Shown piece by piece: positions 7,824-16,321 of a stretch of DNA of 34,520 bases (positions within the stretch are counted from its first letter, which is position 1; each line of letters opens with the position of its first letter). This DNA comes from Nitrososphaeraceae archaeon. Its GTDB lineage: Archaea > Thermoproteota > Nitrososphaeria > Nitrososphaerales > Nitrososphaeraceae. A model generated the notes under the pieces. It saw only the letters and a list, made by a program, of their open reading frames with translations. It made no database searches and had not been told where the DNA came from. Position numbers and translations under genes: made by a program. The DNA lies in assembly GCA_019246625.1 (NCBI GenBank), contig JAFAQB010000114.1, forward strand, positions 1 through 34,520. Direction: 5' to 3'.

Positions 7824-9071
7824 ATGACAAGGATTGCGATTATTGACTCACAGATTACTGGTATCTCAGGCGATATGCTACTCTCGAGTCTAATAGATGC
7901 AGGAGCGAATAAAAATAAAGTTATCAATGCAATTATTGCTTGCCAAAATTTTGTAAAAGGAAGTAAAATCATAGATGCAAATTTTTACAAAACTATTTCG
8001 CATGGTTTCAGCGCCACACGATTTGAATTGGAATGCAAGGATAATACTAGCCATCGTAGAGGAATAGAGATGTATAGATCACTTGCTCTATGCTGTGATT
8101 CCTTGGATCTAGAACAACGTGCAAAGATATTTGTATTAGAATCGCTCAAGACAATTATTACATCCGAGGCATTTATTCATGGTGTAGAGATCAGCAAAGT
8201 TCATTTAAACGAAATTTCGAGCATAGATACCTTTGCCGATCTGGTCGGTTGCGCTACTGCCTTGCAAGATCTTGGACTTCTTAACTCTCGCATATTTTCG
8301 ACAAAAGTTGCAGTGGGAGGTGGAACTTTGAAATTTTCACATGGGACTATACCAAATCCAAGTAATATTATACTTGAAATTTTCAAAGGCAGATCATTTA
8401 CACTAATAGGCGGACAGAGGGAAGGGGAATTGACTACTCCAACAGGTGCTGCAATGCTGGTCAATTTAACATCAGAATGTATCAACTATTATCCTTGTTT
8501 TTCTCCTGAAAGAACGGGTTATGGTGTGGGCCACAAAAAATCAAGACATATACCAAACGTGTTGAGGTTAGTTATTGGCAACTCGTCATTAACTTTAAAA
8601 ACAAATACAGATAACGTCTATGTTATTGAAACTAATGTAGACGATGTTTCTGGCGAAGTCGTTGGAAATCTAATAGAGCTATTGACAGAGGCTGGTGCAA
8701 AAGATGTAACGGCAATTCCAGGCATGTCAAAGAAAAATAGACCAATATATCTTCTCAGAATTATAATAGACCAAACTCAGCTGGATGATATTTTAGAGAT
8801 GCTATTCAGAGAATCTGGATCAACAGGCATAAGGGTTCAAGAGATAAAGCGATTTATTCTCCCAAGAACCATAATTAAAGTTCCAATAAATATACTTGAC
8901 AACAATTTTAATATTCGCGTAAAGATTGCAAAGGATACAGTTGGTAATATTGTAAATATCAAACCTGAATTTGAAGATATCAAGACCATCGCCTCAAGAT
9001 TAGGCATCCCATTGAAAAGAACGATGGAAATTGTTAATGCAGACGTTCTACAAAAGATCGGGACTAGGTAG
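7824..9071 (+). CDS. larC: LarC, nickel insertase of the nickel-pincer cofactor
   Basis: LarC inserts nickel into the pyridinium bis-thiocarboxylate precursor in a CTP-dependent step, completing the NPN cofactor. The N-terminal GISGDMLLSSLIDAG and the metal-rich SHGTIPNPSNIILEI region are typical; the C-terminal half starts with ETNVDDVSGEVVG, the conserved LarC2 segment. In Lactobacillus the two halves are joined by a programmed ribosomal frameshift; here they are one uninterrupted 415-residue frame, as in most archaea. The start ATG at 7824 is probably leaderless. It is followed nine bases later by larE. Confidence 0.93.
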   Translation: MTRIAIIDSQITGISGDMLLSSLIDAGANKNKVINAIIACQNFVKGSKIIDANFYKTISHGFSATRFELECKDNTSHRRGIEMYRSLALCCDSLDLEQRAKIFVLESLKTIITSEAFIHGVEISKVHLNEISSIDTFADLVGCATALQDLGLLNSRIFSTKVAVGGGTLKFSHGTIPNPSNIILEIFKGRSFTLIGGQREGELTTPTGAAMLVNLTSECINYYPCFSPERTGYGVGHKKSRHIPNVLRLVIGNSSLTLKTNTDNVYVIETNVDDVSGEVVGNLIELLTEAGAKDVTAIPGMSKKNRPIYLLRIIIDQTQLDDILEMLFRESGSTGIRVQEIKRFILPRTIIKVPINILDNNFNIRVKIAKDTVGNIVNIKPEFEDIKTIASRLGIPLKRTMEIVNADVLQKIGTR

Positions 9072-9080
9072 GGACGCGTA

Positions 9081-9899
9081 TTGACAGGTGTTCATCCGCC
9101 CAATGATTTAAAAAGATTGACAGATTGGTTTTTAAGTAATGGTGACAAGACAGTTGTTGCTTTATCTGGCGGCGTGGATAGCGCTGTTCTAGCTTTGGCT
9201 GCAAAAAGGGCATTTGGAAGTAATGCTTTATCTGTAACCGCTAATTACAAAACCCTCTCCTATCAAGAGTTGTACGCAGCAAGAAAAGTAGCAAGGGAGA
9301 TAGGTATTAGACATAAAGTAATCAAGTATAATGAGTTAGAAAGCTCTGATTTCGTAAAGAACGATCAGCTACGGTGTTATCATTGTAGAAAAGAATTGGG
9401 TCTAAGACTTATGAATGAGGCAAATAAATTTAAAACAAATCTAGTTGTCGACGGTACCAATTTAGATGATCTGAAAGAATACAGACCAGGAATCACAGGA
9501 TTAAAGGAAAACGGCGTCAGGAGTCCTTTCATGGAATTAGGCATAAATAAGTCTGTCATAAGAGCAATTGCTCAACACTTTGGTTTGTCGGTATATGATA
9601 AGCCATCCAATGCCTGCCTCGCGTCAAGGATTCCACATGGCACCCCGGTCACCTATGAAAAACTTCGAAAAATCGAAAAATCAGAAATTATAGTTATGAA
9701 GATATTTAATATTAGGCAGGTAAGGGTGAGAGACCATGGGGATATTGCACGAATAGAAGTGGGAAAAGAAGAGCTAACTAAATTATTTGACGTTGATAAA
9801 TTAGCTATAATAGATTGCAAACTCAAGGAACTTGGATTCAAGTTTGTGGCAATTGATGCTGGCGGGTACAGGACCGGGGGTCTAGTCGTAATAAGGTGA
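9081..9899 (+). CDS. larE: LarE, ATP-dependent sulfur transferase of the nickel-pincer cofactor, three-cysteine type
   Basis: LarE adenylates the pyridinium dicarboxylate and converts both carboxylates to thiocarboxylates. The PP-loop ALSGGVDSAVLAL (residues 28-40) is intact. Cysteines C99 and C102 (RCYHCRKELG) plus C179 (SNACLASRIPHG) form the three-Cys set that in some LarE proteins, for example that of Thermotoga maritima, holds a [4Fe-4S] cluster for non-sacrificial sulfur transfer; the sacrificial Lactobacillus enzyme has only the last one. 272 residues matches the family. The start is TTG at 9081, nine bases after the larC stop, preceded by the purine-rich AGGTAGGGA. It forms an operon with larC. 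Confidence 0.93.
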   Translation: MTGVHPPNDLKRLTDWFLSNGDKTVVALSGGVDSAVLALAAKRAFGSNALSVTANYKTLSYQELYAARKVAREIGIRHKVIKYNELESSDFVKNDQLRCYHCRKELGLRLMNEANKFKTNLVVDGTNLDDLKEYRPGITGLKENGVRSPFMELGINKSVIRAIAQHFGLSVYDKPSNACLASRIPHGTPVTYEKLRKIEKSEIIVMKIFNIRQVRVRDHGDIARIEVGKEELTKLFDVDKLAIIDCKLKELGFKFVAIDAGGYRTGGLVVIR

Positions 9900-10121
9900 T
9901 CTTTTATGTCCAGTCCATCAAATGAATTGCCTACATCCTAAAATCATGCACTGCTAAAACAAAAAAATAGTAAACGTATGAATTAAAGGATAAACAATTT
10001 TGATCAGGATGAAAACACAAAAGCAGGTGTATTAATCCGCTTAAGTATTAATTACAGTAGATGTATCTTCAGAATCCGTTATTGTAAGCATTAATATTGT
10101 CAATTTCTACCTATATTACAT

Positions 10122-10637
10122 ATGTATAATAATTCAATTACAATGGTCCCAAATGTCGGTGATGAAGCCCCTGATTTTCAGTTGCCAGACATCGATATGA
10201 AGATGCAAAAATTGAGTGACTATAGAGGGAAGGAAGTAATACTTGCATTCTTTCCGGCCGCTGAATCTCCAGTATGCACAAAAGAAATGTGTGCTTTAAG
10301 AGATTCATTTGATGAATTAAAGAAATCTGATGCTCAGGTACTAGGTGCTTCAGTAGATGGACCTTTCGCCAACAAAATATTTACCGAGAACCATCACCTT
10401 AACTTTCCAGTATTAAGTGACTATAAGCGCGAAGTAATAAACAAATATGGTATTGTGATGGAAAATCTGGGTCCTTTGGAAGGTTATAAGGCAGCTAAAC
10501 GATCCATCTTTATAGTTGATCGCAATGGTAAAGTCCAATATAAATGGATATCAGATAACCCTCTAATCGAGCCCGACTATCAAGAAGTAAAAGGTGCCCT
10601 TTCCAAACTAAAAGAAATTAACAACACGCAAAAGTAA
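10122..10637 (+). CDS. bcp: Peroxiredoxin, BCP/PrxQ type
   Basis: Thiol peroxidase reducing H2O2 and organic peroxides. The thioredoxin-like fold begins VGDEAPDFQLPDID; the active site PAAESPVCTKEMC holds the peroxidatic Cys52 and a Cys57 five residues on, the spacing of atypical two-Cys BCP/PrxQ enzymes that form an intramolecular disulfide. The later KRSIFIVDRNGKVQYKW is the family's final beta-strand pair. 171 residues from ATG 10122; ATG 10143 (residue 8) is an alternative and closer to where homology starts. An AT-rich TATA-like stretch lies near 10092. Single gene, with 220-base gaps on both sides. Confidence 0.9.
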   Translation: MYNNSITMVPNVGDEAPDFQLPDIDMKMQKLSDYRGKEVILAFFPAAESPVCTKEMCALRDSFDELKKSDAQVLGASVDGPFANKIFTENHHLNFPVLSDYKREVINKYGIVMENLGPLEGYKAAKRSIFIVDRNGKVQYKWISDNPLIEPDYQEVKGALSKLKEINNTQK

Positions 10638-10862
10638 GCACAATTGTTTTATTCTTTGTTTATTAAGTCTGAATGCAAATCTCGTAAATGCGTTTTGGAT
10701 ACCGTTATGAATCTGTAACATAGGTAGAAAACTGCACCTCGGCCACGTTACGACATTCAGGTGTTAAGCAACCTGTAGAACAACCACCCTGTACTCTACT
10801 ATACACTTGCAATCATCATACAAGATTCTTTCCTAGAATAATTTCCCTTATGTTTTTCAAGC

Positions 10863-11297
10863 CTATCTTAAATCACTTAGATCAGGTTTACCCTCTAGCG
10901 ACTTGGGAAAACCTTCGTTTACCAGCGGCTTTCTTTGCATAAAACCTTCATCCTTCCCATGCCAAAATTTGACTTCAGTTTCACCAGCCCTCCAACACAG
11001 CCAAACTTCCTCGTCAAATCGCATTGAAGGAAAATCAAGGAGACCATCTTCGACACTTTTGATCACAACTCCTAAATCTTCTAGCTTTTCAATTGATCTA
11101 TAAAGATTGGAAACAGCAATATTTAACTCCTGTTTCTTAATTATGAATCTTTTAAGTGAAAAATGTGAGTCTGTTATCCTTTGCAATTCACCCTGTAGAT
11201 CTACGATACTATTTCTCTGAGAAATAACAGAATTAAATCGTCGTTTGATGTCGGGCAGAAGATTATTTGCATCGAATGGAGTAAATATTGTAAACAT
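10863..11297 (-). CDS. DUF2203 family protein
   Basis: Function unknown. It matches what I know of DUF2203: an N-terminal F-T/DANNLLPDIKRRF motif, a central coiled region, then the highly conserved C-terminus with LGVVIKSVEDGLLDFPSMR, EEVWLCWRAGETEVKFWH and GFMQRKPL. The Cys/Trp/His-rich block is invariant in the family and suggests a binding or catalytic surface. I use ATG 11297, which starts just before the FTPFDAN motif; ATG 11318 adds seven residues. It lies nine to thirty bases downstream of the HExxH gene on the same strand, so the two are probably cotranscribed. Confidence 0.8.
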   Translation of the reverse strand: MFTIFTPFDANNLLPDIKRRFNSVISQRNSIVDLQGELQRITDSHFSLKRFIIKKQELNIAVSNLYRSIEKLEDLGVVIKSVEDGLLDFPSMRFDEEVWLCWRAGETEVKFWHGKDEGFMQRKPLVNEGFPKSLEGKPDLSDLR

Positions 11298-11327
11298 GAG
11301 AGTGAATCGTTTAATCAACTAGATAAT

Positions 11328-11693
11328 TTATGTATTGCTTTTGAAGCGTTTTTTCTTTTTGGCAGAAACTTTTCTTGCGCTTTTGTAGGATGTAGGAGGA
11401 TTATCCTTGATTCCATCAAGATCTCCTAGTCCATGTGGATAATTTTCCCATTTGCTTGACCTACCAAATAAGTTATCAAGTTTAGCTGAAGTGGTCAAAG
11501 AGAATTTGTTTAATGTTAAATGCAATGTTTCATGGCTTAACAATGAGGTTGCGATTTCAGCTATTCTGCCCTCTCCATAATATTGTTGCCAAGACCTGTA
11601 ATTAGAAATGAATGCACGGGACCTTCCGTAATATGGAACGAACATTAATCCGCGCTTACCAGCCATTCCCTTTAAACGAAGTTCAATCACCAT
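11328..11693 (-). CDS. Small protein with a zincin-like HExxH motif
   Basis: Not recognised as a named family. The 121-residue product has SHETLHLTLNKFS (H54, E55, H58), the pattern of a minimal zinc metalloprotease helix, followed by SAKLDNLFG, where an Asp or Glu could be the third ligand. The first half is rich in aromatic residues (YYGRSRAFISNYRSW) and the C-terminus is a Lys/Arg tail (KSARKVSAKKKKRFKS) that may bind nucleic acid or be disordered. No signal peptide, so cytoplasmic. It is directly upstream of the DUF2203 gene. The protease idea rests on the motif alone; HExxH occurs by chance in unrelated proteins. Confidence 0.6.
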   Translation of the reverse strand: MVIELRLKGMAGKRGLMFVPYYGRSRAFISNYRSWQQYYGEGRIAEIATSLLSHETLHLTLNKFSLTTSAKLDNLFGRSSKWENYPHGLGDLDGIKDNPPTSYKSARKVSAKKKKRFKSNT

Positions 11694-12197
11694 TCGTTCT
11701 TTTCCCCGGGAGAATCATAATTCTTATTGGACTGATTAACTTTCTCTTCAAAAATACTGAACGAATAATGTTTGGTTATGATCTTTTTTTATATTTTTGT
11801 CTAGCTTATAACGAAGAAATGCGCTATCTATTGAACAAATTGAATTATTAAATACATTTAGGAAAGCAGCAACTTTTATGTCATATCAGATACATATATT
11901 AAATCATTATTGTTAAATTTTTGAATGGTTCTAAGGTGAAAGTTGACGAAGCTTGCATAAAAATTGTGATTTAGTATATTTCATATGGACATGTACGTTT
12001 AGCCCATGGAATTTCTCGATCAATATAATAAAACACAGATGCCAAGTTACCCCACCCCACTTATATGAAATTATTTATATATTATCTTATTTGATAAAAA
12101 CTCGAATTTGGGAATTATTCATAACCGATCGATATCCGAGAGAGAACATAAGGGGTGTCGATCTCTCAATCTTGCTTTCTCAACGATAGAATATTCA
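11694..12197 (+). other. Intergenic region, about 500 bases, divergent promoters only
   Basis: AT-rich stretch between the HExxH gene and the glycerate kinase. I see no tRNA, no repeat and no convincing gene. TTTATATATTATC at about 12072-12084 is a good TATA candidate for the plus-strand gene, which would give an mRNA starting near 12108 and a leader of roughly 90 bases before ATG 12198. Open frames here are short, AT-driven and overlap the start regions of the neighbours. Confidence 0.5.
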
Positions 12198-13502
12198 ATG
12201 AAATATGTAGATGCACGCGTTATTACCAACAGAGCCTTGAAACTAAAAGCTTCAAATTTGTTGTTATACGATATGTATGGTCAAATTGTAGAATTAGATC
12301 TTAATAATTTTAAGTCTATTTATCTAGTAGGTGCGGGAAAGGCTACAGCAGCAATGGCAGAAGCACTCTACAAATTGTTGAATGGAAGAATTTCAGCGGG
12401 AGCCATAAATGTTCCCTATAATACTCATGCGAGAATAGAAAGGGTGTCCATTACCGAAGCTAACCATCCCATCCCTGATGAGGCAGGAGTAATAGGAACA
12501 AAAAAGATTCTTAATGTTTTAAGCAGAGCAAAATACTCCGACTTGGTATTTGTTTTGTTGTCGGGTGGAGGTTCTGCACTGATGACGTTACCTGCAAAGG
12601 GAATAACAATCAGACAAAAACAGCGCATTGTAAACTCGATGATCGCTGCTGGTGCTTCTATCGAAGAAATTAATGTAGTTCGAAAACATCTGTCAATGAT
12701 CAAGGGAGGACAATTATTAAAATTTCTAAAGAGTCGTTGCCGAGTGATATGTCTAATTTTGTCAGACGTCATAGGAAATAGAATTGATATCATTGCATCT
12801 GGGCCTACGACACCTGATAGTTCGACGTTCAAGGATGCAGCTTCTATTCTAAGAAAATACAATATCTGGAGAAAAGTTCAAATTTCATCCGTTGAAAAAG
12901 TAATAAACAAAGGGATACATGGAATTATTAACGACACACCAAAGCCGGGAGACCAGCTTTTCCAAAATGTAAGTAATATTTTAATCGGTGGTAATGTACT
13001 CGTATGTCAAAAAGCCAAAATGTACTTAAAAAAGCACGGTTTGCAAGCTGTATATTTGGGTTCATCATTTGATGGTGAAGCAAAAAATTATGGAGCTTTG
13101 CTTGCACATCTATCTAGTATCATTAAGAAATCATCCAGGCCATTTGCTTTTGTTTTAGGAGGCGAAACAACGGTAAAATTGAATGGAACAAAAAATATTG
13201 GAATCGGAGGCAGAAATCAGGAGGCCGTATTGGCGGCAGCTTTAAAGTCTAAATTCTGTGCCGATGATGATATTACTATTCTTTGTATGGGCACAGATGG
13301 AATAGACGGCAAATCTGATGCGGCGGGAGGCTTTGTCACCCCAAAAACAGTCTCCATGGTTAGAGAAAGAGAACGACAAATGAGAAAATACCTAGATAAC
13401 CATGACAGCTACAATGCCCTTTCAAAATTACATTCATTAATTGTTACTGGACAGACCGGAACTAATGTGAATGATATCTCCATACTATGCAGATTAAAAT
13501 AG
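12198..13502 (+). CDS. Glycerate 2-kinase, MOFRL family
   Basis: Phosphorylates D-glycerate to 2-phosphoglycerate, feeding lower glycolysis/gluconeogenesis. The N-terminal DUF4147 domain has VGAGKATAAMAEAL, the TEANHPIPDEAG segment and LLSGGGSALMTLPA, then VVRKHLSMIKGGQL and DVIGNRIDIIASGPTTPD. The C-terminal MOFRL domain has LGGETTVKLNG, GIGGRNQEAVLAAAL and MGTDGIDGKSDAAGG. These motifs are all intact. I use ATG 12198 (434 residues); a TTG at 12108 would add 30 residues that do not look conserved. It ends two bases before the convergent winged-helix gene. Confidence 0.92.
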   Translation: MKYVDARVITNRALKLKASNLLLYDMYGQIVELDLNNFKSIYLVGAGKATAAMAEALYKLLNGRISAGAINVPYNTHARIERVSITEANHPIPDEAGVIGTKKILNVLSRAKYSDLVFVLLSGGGSALMTLPAKGITIRQKQRIVNSMIAAGASIEEINVVRKHLSMIKGGQLLKFLKSRCRVICLILSDVIGNRIDIIASGPTTPDSSTFKDAASILRKYNIWRKVQISSVEKVINKGIHGIINDTPKPGDQLFQNVSNILIGGNVLVCQKAKMYLKKHGLQAVYLGSSFDGEAKNYGALLAHLSSIIKKSSRPFAFVLGGETTVKLNGTKNIGIGGRNQEAVLAAALKSKFCADDDITILCMGTDGIDGKSDAAGGFVTPKTVSMVRERERQMRKYLDNHDSYNALSKLHSLIVTGQTGTNVNDISILCRLK

Positions 13503-13503
13503 T

Positions 13504-13818
13504 CTAGACCGTATCGGCTTCCAAACATCTATAGTAGATTATCCCATTAACCGTGACATCTTCTATTTTTATTGCTCCGCGCCCGCTGCCAAATTTTTGT
13601 CTTTTAGACATGATTCCACCAGTAATACCACTAACGAGATCACTCATACCGAGCTTTAGCATAGCATAATTTACGTCCTCTTCTCTTATGCCTACTGCTT
13701 GTGCGATCTCCTTTGCTGAAAAACCATTATCCCTATTTCTACAAAGAAATTGAACTATTAATGTGCTTAGATCCTTATGGGCGTCAAACTCTGCTGCATC
13801 GATTGGCGGTGGAGACAT
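13504..13818 (-). CDS. Winged-helix DNA-binding protein, small
   Basis: 104-residue protein with a helix-turn-helix of the MarR/ArsR-like winged type: FSAKEIAQAVGIREEDVNYAMLKLGMSDLV, preceded by a helix (LSTLIVQFLCRN) and followed by a Gly/Arg-rich wing (SKRQKFGSGRGAIKIEDV) and a final beta-strand. No effector-binding domain or metal-binding Cys pair is evident, so it is either a minimal regulator or a nucleic-acid-binding accessory protein. It converges on the glycerate kinase and is divergent from the prenyltransferase, with about 110 bases between, so it could regulate the latter; this is only position-based. Confidence 0.6.
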   Translation of the reverse strand: MSPPPIDAAEFDAHKDLSTLIVQFLCRNRDNGFSAKEIAQAVGIREEDVNYAMLKLGMSDLVSGITGGIMSKRQKFGSGRGAIKIEDVTVNGIIYYRCLEADTV

Positions 13819-13929
13819 ATCTTATGTTTATCGAGGATCTAGTTATAACAGTCTAAAATTAACGCCGAGAATATTTCTAACATTAATGATGAGGACCAAA
13901 TATTAATTAATAAACAAAATGGATTATGC

Positions 13930-14829
13930 TTGATCGGTTCTTTGATTAGCGAAGACATAACAATTTGGATGAGGGCAATAAGGATACGTTTTTTGCTGGC
14001 CTCCGTAATTGCAGTCATCAATGGTATATCAGTTGCCTTTTGGAAAAATGGAATATTTAACCTTTCATATGCCATACTAACCTTTGCAGGTATAATATGC
14101 CTTCACGCAAGCGTCGATTTGCTAAATGACTATTGGGACTATAAGAGAGGCACTGATGTTATCACTAGAAGGACAAAGTTTAGCGGAGGAACAGGTGTAC
14201 TGCCTGAAAAACTTCTGAGACCAAAGACAGTCTACACAGCAGGAGTTATTTTTATGATCCTAGGAGTTCTCGCAGGTACCTATTTCGTTGTTATCAGAGG
14301 GATCACGATTGCAATTATACTCGGATTTGCAATAGTGACGATTTACCTTTATTCCATAAATATAGTCAATGCTGGTTTGGGCGAAATTTTTGTGGCAATC
14401 AAAGGCATTATGATTGTACTTGGGACATTTTACATTCAGACTGGAGTAATTGATCCATCTGCAATCTTTATCGGTGTTATTATTGGATTTTTGTCGGCAT
14501 CTGTTCTGTTTGTTAATTCGTTTCCTGATTACGATGCAGATAGGTATACTGGTAGACGTTCACTTCTCACAATATTAGGGAAGCAAAATGGAAGCCGGTT
14601 ATTTCCAATCCCAGTCTTGATTCCATATATTTTGATCCTAGCGGGCATTTTTCTTGGATATACAAAATTTGTATCTTTGGCTTGCCTTGCCTCCATTCCA
14701 TACGCTATTAAGGCCATCAAAGATATAGATAAATACGAAGATCTAAGTCAATTTGTGCCTGTTATGGCTGCAACCGTTATGTATGCAAGGATTACAGGGT
14801 TCATGTTGGCGATTAGCTTATTATTCTAA
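13930..14829 (+). CDS. UbiA-family prenyltransferase, MenA-like
   Basis: Integral-membrane prenyltransferase with about eight or nine hydrophobic helices. The first Asp-rich motif reads NDYWDYKRGTD and is followed by RTKFSGGTGVLP, a pattern of 1,4-dihydroxy-2-naphthoate polyprenyltransferases (MenA); the second motif is NSFPDYDADRYTGRRSL. This differs from the archaeal lipid enzyme DGGGP synthase, whose first motif is usually NDYFDYEID. Nitrososphaeria make menaquinones, so a quinone role fits. The start is TTG at 13930; the next ATG (13969) would cut into the first conserved helix. No other quinone gene is nearby. The exact aromatic substrate cannot be read from sequence. Confidence 0.82.
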   Translation: MIGSLISEDITIWMRAIRIRFLLASVIAVINGISVAFWKNGIFNLSYAILTFAGIICLHASVDLLNDYWDYKRGTDVITRRTKFSGGTGVLPEKLLRPKTVYTAGVIFMILGVLAGTYFVVIRGITIAIILGFAIVTIYLYSINIVNAGLGEIFVAIKGIMIVLGTFYIQTGVIDPSAIFIGVIIGFLSASVLFVNSFPDYDADRYTGRRSLLTILGKQNGSRLFPIPVLIPYILILAGIFLGYTKFVSLACLASIPYAIKAIKDIDKYEDLSQFVPVMAATVMYARITGFMLAISLLF

Positions 14830-15016
14830 GCAGTTGTTTCAATGATTATGATCTGTAACCGATTGGGCAGTTGACCTTTCAAGAACAAGAGGTTGCTTCA
14901 TATTTAGCTTCAAAAAAGACCTCAATATAGCCTCATGCTCCCACAAGATTTAAGGACAATCAAGAAATAAGTTCAAGCAGTAAAAATTGAGATCGACCAT
15001 TTCTATGATGTATGTA

Positions 15017-15436
15017 TCATCGTACAAGTGAGTCTTTGAAAAGCATACTTTTATTTATTTTTCTTGGAACTTCATCCTCGATTAATATGCCAGCTAAGTT
15101 ACGTTCACGGGGAATCCATACAAAGAATGGCTTATTTTCCATATTATCTATGATATTGAGAATTTGAATTGTAAGTAGCCTAGCTATACTACCTTTACGC
15201 ATTTGTACTTTTCTCTGGATCAAACCAACTACACTTTCAGAATCTGAATAGACAATGCTCTGTTTGGAATTTCTAACAGTGTTACTATTCAACGCATAAA
15301 TAATAGCCATAAATTCTGCTTCTACTGAATCAAGTCCAAACTTACTTCGGATAAATTGTTCTTCATTAGTTTCTGGGATATAATACCCATAAATATTGTG
15401 AGGCACACCCGAAGCATCTGTGTAGACTGTTACCAT
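15017..15436 (-). CDS. RNase HI-like protein
   Basis: Ribonuclease H fold, which in active enzymes cuts RNA in RNA-DNA hybrids. Visible active-site positions: D7 in VYTDASG, E41 in SVEAEFMAIIYAL and D65 in VYSDSESVV. The fourth, usually Asp in an N-x-AD motif, appears as Gly116 in RERNLAGIL, so the metal site is atypical; a related N-x-AG form may exist in other archaeal RNase HI-like proteins. 139 residues is a complete RNase H domain without the bacterial basic handle. Flanked by about 190 bases on either side and not part of an operon. Activity cannot be assumed. Confidence 0.78.
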   Translation of the reverse strand: MVTVYTDASGVPHNIYGYYIPETNEEQFIRSKFGLDSVEAEFMAIIYALNSNTVRNSKQSIVYSDSESVVGLIQRKVQMRKGSIARLLTIQILNIIDNMENKPFFVWIPRERNLAGILIEDEVPRKINKSMLFKDSLVR

Positions 15437-15615
15437 TATTTTAAATTACCTTCGATCTCTATTTCTCATTTCCAAATATGTTAAGGTTTCTCTCCCTGTG
15501 GTTCAGATGTTCTCCATAACTAAGTATATTGTGATAAGAGGAGAAGCCAACAATAAATAGTCAAAGAATATATAAAGCACGAAAGATGCTTCTAAAATTG
15601 GCCTCCAAGAGAAAT

Positions 15616-16105
15616 CTATTCATTAATTATGCTTTGTTTGGCCAATCTGGTACATAATTTAAGATGCCTCTGCTCTTCCTTTAAGATTGTTCGTATCCTA
15701 GTGGAGAACTTTCTATCTTTAACTTTTTTTGCCATTGCATTTAGAATCTCGTAATGTGTTACTTCCCCCCCCTTCTGCAAAGCATAGGAATTCTACCGCC
15801 TCAGAAGAGTCAGCCTGATCTCCAACGTAAATTTTCATTATTTGAGATATCTTATTTTCAATTTCGTTTGCCTTGGATTGAATATGAGCGTGATCTAATT
15901 CTCTTGACTTAGACAAAGTCTGAACTAATTGTTCAATCTGTATCTGATGGTTGTTAGCCTCCTTCTTCATACTTTCTAGTCTGCCTTTCATTCCATGCTC
16001 ATTCAATAATCCTTTTGACTCAAATTCCTCAACTGCTTTTTGCGCAGCCATCTCTAAACCAAGAGCCTCCCCTATTTTTTCTTCAAGTTTCTGCTTATAA
16101 TCCAT
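15616..16105 (-). CDS. Ferritin-like four-helix protein, broken by a frameshift in a G8 tract
   Basis: The open frame from ATG 16105 ends at 15719 after 128 residues, but the last part (GGGSNTLRDSKCNGKKS) looks out of frame. Removing one G from the G8 run (C8 on plus, 15765-15772) restores a frame that continues through EGGEVTHYEILNAMAKK and LKEEQRHLKLCTRLAKQ to a TAG at 15616, about 162 residues. The restored protein has four helices with possible metal ligands: E18, E49/H53, E-x-x-H (EVTH) and E-x-x-H (EQRH), the arrangement of ferritin-like diiron proteins such as the DUF892 type. A TATA box at about 16125-16138 suggests a leaderless start. Either a sequencing error, a phase-variable tract or a recent pseudogene. 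Confidence 0.72.
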
Positions 16106-16124
16106 GAACCTTGTACTTGATGCC

Positions 16125-16138
16125 TGATATTTATAAAG
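16125..16138 (-). promoter_or_regulatory. TATA box of the ferritin-like gene, flanked by inverted arms
   Basis: The minus strand reads CCTTTATAAATATC, about 27 bases upstream of ATG 16105. It is flanked by ATGCCT at 16120-16125 and AGGCAT at 16143-16148, an inverted pair that could be an operator around the TATA box. Confidence 0.4.
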
Positions 16139-16321
16139 GAATAGGCATGGATTGATATTGTTGTGTTCCTAATACTTGGAAGATCTAATTATGTATGTGC
16201 AATCCCATACAAACACATCCTACCTTTTTGGCAGGGGTATAACTTTAACAAGGAACATTAATTTCTATGGTGCTCTTTTTTATGTAATCTATCAATGTTC
16301 TTTCTTCTCTAATTTATTATC

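Noticed and set aside
11612-12189. Two plus-strand frames (79 and 78 codons) upstream of the glycerate kinase
   Set aside because: They overlap the start of the HExxH gene or the glycerate kinase leader, and their composition follows AT content; no motif or signal peptide.
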